Source of the DNA: Hemibagrus wyckioides | Taxonomy: Eukaryota > Chordata > Actinopteri > Siluriformes > Bagridae | Direction: 5' to 3' | NCBI RefSeq assembly: GCF_019097595.1 | Contig: NC_080735.1 | Span: forward strand, 19,266,417-19,330,416 | DNA: 64,000 nt | Shown here: positions 41,601-50,600 of the stretch, in pieces | How positions within the stretch are numbered: position 1 is the stretch's first letter | Layout: every line of letters starts with the position of its first letter | Made by a program: the position numbers and the translations under genes | Notes under the pieces: model-generated | What the model was told of the DNA's origin: nothing | What the model saw: only the letters and a program-made list of their open reading frames with translations | The model's database searches: none

Positions 41601-44600
41601 GGTGTGTGTGGTGTGTTAGAATGTGTGTGAGGGGTGTGTGTGAGGGGTGTGTGGGGTGTGTAAGAGTGTGTGTGAGGGGTGTGTGTGGTGTGTAAGAGTG
41701 TGTGTGAGGGGTGTGTGTGGTGTGTAAGAGTGTGTGTGAGGGGTGTGTGGGGTGTGTAAGAGTGTGTGTGAGGGGTGTGTGGGGTGTGTAAGAGTGTGTG
41801 TGAGGGGTGTGTGTGGTGTGTAAGAGTGTGTGTGAAGGGTGTGTGTAAGAGTGTGTGTGAGAGATTTGTGGGGTGTGTAAGAGTGTGTGTGAGGGGTGTG
41901 TGTGGTGTGTAAGAGTGTGTGTGAGAGGTGTGTGTGGTGCGTAAGAGTGTGTGTGAGGGGTGTGTGTGGTGTGTAAGAGTGTGTGTGAGGGGTGTGTGTG
42001 GTGTGTAAGAGTGTGTCTGAGGGGTGTGTGTGGTGTGTAAGAGTGAGTGTGAGGGATGTGTGTGTAAGAGTGTGTGTGAGGGGTGTGTGTGGTGTGTAAG
42101 AGTGTGTGTGAGGGGTGTGTGTGGTGTGTAAGAGTGTGTGTGAGGGGTGTGTGTGGTGTGTTAGAGTGTGTGTGAGGGGTGTGTGTGGTGTGTAAGTGTG
42201 TGTGTGAGGGGTGTGTGGGGTGTGTAAGAGTGTGTGTGAGGGGTGTGTGTGGTGTGTAAGAGTGTGTGTGAGGGGTGTGTGTGGTGTGTAAGAGTGTGTG
42301 TGAGGGGTGTGTGTGGTGTGTAAGAGTGTGTGTGAGGGATGTGTGTGGTGTGTAAAAGTGTGTGTGAGGGGTGTGTGGGTTGGGTAAGAGTGTGTGTGAG
42401 GGGTGTGTGTGGTGTGTAAGAGTGTGTGTGAGGGGTGTGTAAGAGTGTGTGTGAGGGGTGTGTGTGGTGTGTAAAAGTGTGTGTGAGGGGTGTGTGTGGT
42501 GTGTAAGAGTGTGTGTGAAGGGTGTGTGTAAGAGTGTGTGTGAGGGGTGTGTGGGGTGTGTAAGAGTGTGGTGTGTGTAAGAGTGTGTGTGAGGGGTGTG
42601 TGTGGTGTGTAAGAGTGTGTGTGAGGGATGTGTGTGGTGTGTAAGAGTGTGTGTGAGGGGTGTGTGTGGTGTGTAAGAGTGTGTGTGAGGGGTGTGTGTG
42701 GTGTGTAAGAGTGTGTGTGAGGGATTTGTGTGGTGTGTTAGAGTGTGTGTGAGGGGTGTGTGTGGTGTGTAAGAGTGTGTGTGAGGGATTTGTGTGGTGT
42801 GTAAGAGTGTGTGTGAGGGGTGTGTGTGGTGTGTAAGAGTGTGTGTGAGGGATGTGTGTGGTGTGTTAGAGTGTGTGTGAGGGGTGTGTGTGGTGTGTAA
42901 GAGTGTGTGTGAGGGGTGTGTGTGGTGTGTAAGAGTGTGTGTGAGGGGTGTGTGTGGTGTGTTAGAGTGTGTGTGAGGGGTGTGTGTGGTGTGTAAGAGT
43001 GTGTGTGAGGGGTGTGTGTGGTGCGTAAGAGTGTGTGTGAGGGGTGTGTGGGGTGTGTAAGAGTGTGTGTGAGGGATGTGTGTGTAAGAGTGTGTGTGAG
43101 GGGTGTGTGTGGTGTGTAAGAGTGTGTGTGAGGGGTGTGTGTGGTGTGTAAGAGTGTGTGTGAGGGGTGTGTGTGGTGTGTTAGAGTGTGTGTGAGGGGT
43201 GTGTGTGGTGTGTAAGAGTGTGTGTGAGGGGTGTGTGGGGTGTGTAAGAGTGTGTGTGAGGGGTGTGTGTGGTGTGTAAGAGTGTGTGTGAGGGGTGTGT
43301 GTGGTGTGTTAGAGTGTGTGTGAGGGGTGTGTGTGGTGTGTAAGAGTGTGTGTGAGGGGTGTGTGGGGTGTGTAAGAGTGTGTGTGAGGGGTGTGTGTGG
43401 TGTGTAAGAGTGTGTGTGAGGGGTGTGTGTGGTGTGTAAGAGTGTGTGTGAGGGATGTGTGTGGTGTGTAAAAGTGTGTGTGAGGGGTGTGTGGGTTGGG
43501 TAAGAGTGTGTCTGAGGGGTGTGTAAGAGTGTGTGTGAGGGGTGTGTGTGGTGTGTAAAAGTGTGTGTGAGGGGTGTGTGTGGTGTGTAAGAGTGTGTGT
43601 GAGGGGTGTGTGTGGTGTGTAAGAGTGTGTGTGAGGGGTGTGTGTGGTGTGTAAGAGTGTGTGTGAGGGGTGTGTGTGGTGTGTAAGAGTGTGTGTGAGG
43701 GGTGTGTAAGAGTGTGTGTGAGGGGTGTGTGTGGTGTGTAAGAGTGTGTGTGTGGGGTCTGTAAGAGTGTGTGTGAGGGGTGTGTAAGAGTGTGTGTGAG
43801 GGGTGTGTAAGAGTGTGTGTGAGGGGTGTGTGTGGTGTGTAAGAGTGTGTGTGAGGGGTGTGTGTGGTGTGTAAGAGTGTGTGTGAGGGGTGTGTTGGGT
43901 GTGTAAGAGTGTGTGTGAGGGGTGTGTAAGAGTGTGTGTGAGGGGTGTGTGTGGTGTGTAAGAGTGTGTGTGAGGGGTGTGTGTGGTGTGTAAGAGTGTG
44001 TGTGGTGTGTAAGAGTGTGTGTGAGGGGTGTGTGTGGTGTGTAAGAGTGTGTGTGTGAGGGGTGTGTGTGGTGTGTAAGAGTGTGTGTGAGGGGTGTGTG
44101 TGGTGTGTAAGAGTGTGTTTGAGGGGTGTGTGTGGTGTGTGTGAGGGATGTGTGTGTGGTGTGTAAGAGTGTGTGTGAGGGGTGTGTGTGGTGTGTGTGG
44201 TGTGTAAGAGTGTGTGTGAGGGGTGTGTTTGGTGTGTAAGAGTGTGTGTGAGGGGTGTGTTTGGTGTGTAAGAGTGTGTGTGAGGGGTGTGTGTGGTGTG
44301 TAAGAGTGTGTGTGAGGGGTGTGTGTGGTGTGTAAGAGTGTGTGTGAGGGATGTGTGTGTGGTGTATAAGAGTGTGTGTGAGGGGTGTGTGTGGTGTGTA
44401 AGAGTGTGTGTGAGGTGTGTGTGTGGTGTGTAAGAGTGTGTGTGAGCGGTGTGTGGGGTGTGTGTGAGGGATGTGTGTGTGGTGTGTAAGAGTGTGTGTG
44501 AGGGGTGTGTGTGGTGTGTAAGAGTGTGTGTGAGGGGTGTGTGGGGTGTGTGTGAGGGGTGTGTGTGGTGTGTAAGAGTGTGTGTGAGGGGTGTGTGTCG

Positions 44601-47600
44601 TGTGTAAGAGTGTGTGTGAGGGATGTGTGTGGTGTGTAAGAGTGTGTTTGAGGGGTGTGTGTGGTGTGTAAGAGTGTGTGTGAGGGATGTGTGTGGTGTG
44701 TAAGAGTGTGTGTGAGGGGTGTGTGTGGTGTGTTAGAATGTGTGTGAGGGGTGTGTGTGAGGGGTGTGTGGGGTGTGTAAGAGTGTGTGTGAGGGGTGTG
44801 TGTGGTGTGTAAGAGTGTGTGTGAGGGGTGTGTGTGGTGTGTAAGAGTGTGTGTGAGGGGTGTGTGGGGTGTGTAAGAGTGTGTGTGAGGGGTGTGTGGG
44901 GTGTGTAAGAGTGTGTGTGAGGGGTGTGTGTGGTGTGTAAGAGTGTGTGTGAAGGGTGTGTGTAAGAGTGTGTGTGAGAGATTTGTGGGGTGTGTAAGAG
45001 TGTGTGTGAGGGGTGTGTGTGGTGTGTAAGAGTGTGTGTGAGAGGTGTGTGTGGTGCGTAAGAGTGTGTGTGAGGGGTGTGTGTGGTGTGTAAGAGTGTG
45101 TGTGAGGGGTGTGTGTGGTGTGTAAGAGTGTGTCTGAGGGGTGTGTGTGGTGTGTAAGAGTGAGTGTGAGGGATGTGTGTGTAAGAGTGTGTGTGAGGGG
45201 TGTGTGTGGTGTGTAAGAGTGTGTGTGAGGGGTGTGTGTGGTGTGTAAGAGTGTGTGTGAGGGGTGTGTGTGGTGTGTAAGAGTGTGTGTGAGGGGTGTG
45301 TGTGGTGTGTAAGTGTGTGTGTGAGGGGTGTGTGGGGTGTGTAAGAGTGTGTGTGAGGGATGTGTGTGGTGTGTAAGAGTGTGTGTGAGGGGTGTGTGTG
45401 GTGTGTAAGAGTGTGTGTGAGGGGTGTGTGTGGTGTGTAAGAGTGTGTGTGAGGGATGTGTGTGGTGTGTAAAAGTGTGTGTGAGGGGTGTGTGGGTTGG
45501 GTAAGAGTGTGTGTGAGGGGTGTGTGTGGTGTGTAAGAGTGTGTGTGAGGGGTGTGTAAGAGTGTGTGTGAGGGGTGTGTGTGGTGTGTAAAAGTGTGTG
45601 TGAGGGGTGTGTGTGGTGTGTAAGAGTGTGTGTGAAGGGTGTGTGTAAGAGTGTGTGTGAGGGGTGTGTGGGGTGTGTAAGAGTGTGGTGTGTGTAAGAG
45701 TGTGTGTGAGGGGTGTGTGTGGTGTGTAAGAGTGTGTGTGAGGGATGTGTGTGGTGTGTAAGAGTGTGTGTGAGGGGTGTGTGTGGTGTGTAAGAGTGTG
45801 TGTGAGGGGTGTGTGTGGTGTGTAAGAGTGTGTGTGAGGGATTTGTGTGGTGTGTTAGAGTGTGTGTGAGGGGTGTGTGTGGTGTGTAAGAGTGTGTGTG
45901 AGGGATTTGTGTGGTGTGTAAGAGTGTGTGTGAGGGGTGTGTGTGGTGTGTAAGAGTGTGTGTGAGGGATGTGTGTGGTGTGTTAGAGTGTGTGTGAGGG
46001 GTGTGTGTGGTGTGTAAGAGTGTGTGTGAGGGGTGTGTGTGGTGTGTAAGAGTGTGTGTGAGGGATGTGTGTGGTGTGTAAGAGTGTGTGTGAGGGGTGT
46101 GTGTGGTGTGTAAGAGTGTGTGTGAGGGGTGTGTGTGGTGCGTAAGAGTGTGTGTGAGGGGTGTGTGGGGTGTGTAAGAGTGTGTGTGAGGGATGTGTGT
46201 GTAAGAGTGTGTGTGAGGGGTGTGTGTGGTGTGTAAGAGTGTGTGTGAGGGGTGTGTGTGGTGTGTAAGAGTGTGTGTGAGGGGTGTGTGTGGTGTGTTA
46301 GAGTGTGTGTGAGGGGTGTGTGTGGTGTGTAAGAGTGTGTGTGAGGGGTGTGTGGGGTGTGTAAGAGTGTGTGTGAGGGGTGTGTGTGGTGTGTAAGAGT
46401 GTGTGTGAGGGGTGTGTGTGGTGTGTTAGAGTGTGTGTGAGGGGTGTGTGTGGTGTGTAAGAGTGTGTGTGAGGGGTGTGTGGGGTGTGTAAGAGTGTGT
46501 GTGAGGGGTGTGTGTGGTGTGTAAGAGTGTGTGTGAGGGGTGTGTGTGGTGTGTAAGAGTGTGTGTGAGGGATGTGTGTGGTGTGTAAAAGTGTGTGTGA
46601 GGGGTGTGTGGGTTGGGTAAGAGTGTGTCTGAGGGGTGTGTAAGAGTGTGTGTGAGGGGTGTGTGTGGTGTGTAAAAGTGTGTGTGAGGGGTGTGTGTGG
46701 TGTGTAAGAGTGTGTGTGAGGGGTGTGTGTGGTGTGTAAGAGTGTGTGTGAGGGGTGTGTGTGGTGTGTAAGAGTGTGTGTGAGGGGTGTGTGTGGTGTG
46801 TAAGAGTGTGTGTGAGGGGTGTGTAAGAGTGTGTGTGAGGGGTGTGTGTGGTGTGTAAGAGTGTGTGTGTGGGGTCTGTAAGAGTGTGTGTGAGGGGTGT
46901 GTAAGAGTGTGTGTGAGGGGTGTGTGTGGTGTGTAAGAGTGTGTGTGTGGGGTGTGTAAGAGTGTGTGTGAGGGGTGTGTGTGGTGTGTAAGAGTGTGTG
47001 TGAGGGGTGTGTGTGGTGTGTAAGAGTCTGTGTGTGGGGTGTGTAAGAGTGTGTGTGAGGGGTGTGTGTGGTGTGTAAGAGTGTGTGTGAGGGGTGTGTG
47101 TGGTGTGTAAGAGTGTGTGTGAGGGGTCTGTGTGGTGTGTAAGAGTGTGTGTGAGGGGTGTGTGTGGTGTGTAAGAGTGTGTGTGAGGGGTGTGTGTGGT
47201 GTGTAAGAGTGTGTGTGAGGGGTGTGTGTGGTGTGTAAGAGTGTGTGTGAGGGATGTGTGTGGTGTGTAAGAGTGTGTGTGAGGGGTGTGTGTGGTGTGT
47301 AAGAGTGTGTGTGAGGGGTGTGTGTGGTGTGTAAGAGTGTGTGTGAGGGGTGTGTGTGGTGTGTAAGAGTGTGTGTGAGGGGTGTGTGTGGTGTGTAAGA
47401 GTGTGTGTGAGGGGTGTGTGTGGTGTGTAAGAGTGTGTGTGAGGGGTGTGTGTGATGTGTAAGAGTGTGTGTGAGGGGTGTGTGTGGTGTGTAAGAGTGT
47501 GTGTGAGGGGTGTGTGTGGTGCGTAAGAGTGTGTGTGAGGGGTGTGTGGGGTGTGTAAGAGTGTGTGTGAGGGATGTGTGTGTAAGAGTGTGTGTGAGGG

Positions 47601-50600
47601 GTGTGTGTGGTGTGTAAGAGTGTGTGTGTGGGGTGTGTAAGAGTGTGTGTGAGGGGTGTGTGTGGTGTGTAAGAGTGTGTGTGAGGGGTGTGTGTGGTGT
47701 GTAAGAGTGTGTGTGTGGGGTGTGTAAGAGTGTGTGTGAGGGGTGTGTGTGGTGTGTAAGAGTGTGTGTGAGGGGTGTGTGTGGTGTGTAAGAGTGTGTG
47801 TGTGGGGTGTGTAAGAGTGTGTGTGAGGGGTGTGTGTGGTGTGTAAGAGTGTGTGTGAGGGGTGTGTGTGGTGTGTTAGAGTGTGTGTGAGGGGTGTGTG
47901 TGGTGTGTAAGTGTGTGTGTGAGGGGTGTGTGGGGTGTGTAAGAGTGTGTGTGAGGGGTGTGTGTGGTGTGTAAGAGTGTGTGTGAGGGGTGTGTGTGGT
48001 GTGTAAGAGTGTGTGTGAGGGGTGTGTGTGGTGTGTAAGAGTGTGTGTGAGGGATGTGTGTGGTGTGTAAAAGTGTGTGTGAGGGGTGTGTGGGTTGGGT
48101 AAGAGTGTGTGTGAGGGGTGTGTGTGGTGTGTAAGAGTGTGTGTGAGGGGTGTGTAAGAGTGTGTGTGAGGGGTGTGTGTGGTGTGTAAAAGTGTGTGTG
48201 AGGGGTGTGTGTGGTGTGTAAGAGTGTGTGTGAAGGGTGTGTGTAAGAGTGTGTGTGAGGGGTGTGTGGGGTGTGTAAGAGTGTGGTGTGTGTAAGAGTG
48301 TGTGTGAGGGGTGTGTGTGGTGTGTAAGAGTGTGTGTGAGGGATGTGTGTGGTGTGTAAGAGTGTGTGTGAGGGGTGTGTGTGGTGTGTAAGAGTGTGTG
48401 TGAGGGGTGTGTGTGGTGTGTAAGAGTGTGTGTGAGGGATTTGTGTGGTGTGTAAGAGTGTGTGTGAGGGGTGTGTGTGGTGTGTAAGAGTGTGTGTGAG
48501 GGATTTGTGTGGTGTGTAAGAGTGTGTGTGAGGGGTGTGTGTGGTGTGTAAGAGTGTGTGTGAGGGGTGTGTGTGGTGTGTAAGAGTGTGTGTGAGGGGT
48601 GTGTGTGGTGTGTAAGAGTGTGTGTGAGGGGTGTGTGTGGTGTGTTAGAGTGTGTGTGAGGGGTGTGTGTGGTGTGTAAGAGTGTGTGTGAGGGGTGTGT
48701 GTGGTGTGTTAGAGTGTGTGTGAGGGGTGTGTGTGGTGTGTAAGAGTGTGTGTGAGGGGTGTGTGTGGTGCGTAAGAGTGTGTGTGAGGGGTGTGTGGGG
48801 TGTGTAAGAGTGTGTGTGAGGGGTGTGTGTGGTGTGTAAGAGTGTGTGTGAGGGGTGTGTGTGGTGTGTTAGAGTGTGTGTGAGGGGTGTGTGTGGTGTG
48901 TAAGAGTGTGTGTGAGGGGTGTGTGTGGTGCGTAAGAGTGTGTGTGAGGGGTGTGTGGGGTGTGTAAGAGTGTGTGTGAGGGGTGTGTGTGGTGTGTAAG
49001 AGTGTGTGTGAGGGGTGTGTGTGGTGTGTTAGAGTGTGTGTGAGTGGTGTGTGTGGTGCGTAAGAGTGTGTGTGAGGGGTGTGTGGGGTGTGTAAGAGTG
49101 TGTGTGAGGGGTGTGTGTGGTGCGTAAGAGTGTGTGTGAGGGGTGTGTGTGGTGTGTAAGAGTGTGTGTGAGGGGTGTGTGTGGTGTGTAAGAGTGTGTG
49201 TGAGGGGTGTGTGTGGTGTGTTAGAGTGTGTGTGAGGGGTGTGTGTGGTGTGTAAGAGTGTGTGTGAGGGGTGTGTGTGGTGCGTAAGAGTGTGTGTGAG
49301 GGGTGTGTGGGGTGTGTAAGAGTGTGTGTGAGGGATGTGTGTGTAAGAGTGTGTGTGAGGGGTGTGTGTGGTGTGTAAGAGTGTGTGTGAGGGGTGTGTG
49401 TGGTGTGTAAGAGTGTGTGTGAGGGGTGTGTGTGGTGTGTTAGAGTGTGTGTGAGGGGTGTGTGTGGTGTGTAAGAGTGTGTGTGAGGGGTGTGTGGGGT
49501 GTGTAAGAGTGTGTGTGAGGGGTGTGTGTGGTGTGTAAGAGTGTGTGTGAGGGGTGTGTGTGGTGTGTTAGAGTGTGTGTGAGGGGTGTGTGTGGTGTGT
49601 AAGAGTGTGTGTGAGGGGTGTGTGGTGTGTGTAAGAGTGTGTGTGAGGGGTGTGTGTGGTGTGTAAGAGTGTGTGTGAGGGGTGTGTGTGGTGTGTAAGA
49701 GTGTGTGTGAGGGATGTGTGTGGTGTGTAAAAGTGTGTGTGAGGGGTGTGTGGGTTGGGTAAGAGTGTGTCTGAGGGGTGTGTAAGAGTGTGTGTGAGGG
49801 GTGTGTGTGGTGTGTAAAAGTGTGTGTGAGGGGTGTGTGTGGTGTGTAAGAGTGTGTGTGAGGGGTGTGTGTGGTGTGTAAGAGTGTGTGTGAGGGGTGT
49901 GTGTGGTGTGTAAGAGTGTGTGTGAGGGGTGTGTGTGGTGTGTAAGAGTGTGTGTGAGGGGTGTGTAAGAGTGTGTGTGAGGGGTGTGTGTGGTGTGTAA
50001 GAGTGTGTGTGTGGGGTCTGTAAGAGTGTGTGTGAGGGGTGTGTAAGAGTGTGTGTGAGGGGTGTGTGTGGTGTGTAAGAGTGTGTGTGTGGGGTGTGTA
50101 AGAGTGTGTGTGAGGGGTGTGTGTGGTGTGTAAGAGTGTGTGTGAGGGGTGTGTGTGGTGTGTAAGAGTGTGTGTGTGGGGTGTGTAAGAGTGTGTGTGA
50201 GGGGTGTGTGTGGTGTTTAAGAGTGTGTGTGAGGGGTGTGTGTGGTGTGTAAGAGTGTGTGTGAGGGGTGTGTGTGGTGTGTAAGAGTGTGTGTGAGGGG
50301 TGTGTGTGGTGTGTAAGAGTGTGTGTGAGGGGTGTGTGTGGTGTGTAAGAGTGTGTGTGAGGGGTGTGTGTGGTGTGTAAGAGTGTGTGTGAGGGATGTG
50401 TGTGGTGTGTAAGAGTGTGTGTGAGGGGTGTGTGTGGTGTGTAAGAGTGTGTGTGAGGGGTGTGTGTGGTGTGTAAGAGTGTGTGTGAGGGGTGTGTGTG
50501 GTGTGTAAGAGTGTGTGTGAGGGGTGTGTGTGGTGTGTAAGAGTGTGTGTGAGGGATGTGTGTGGTGTGTAAGAGTGTGTGTGAGGGGTGTGTGTGATGT

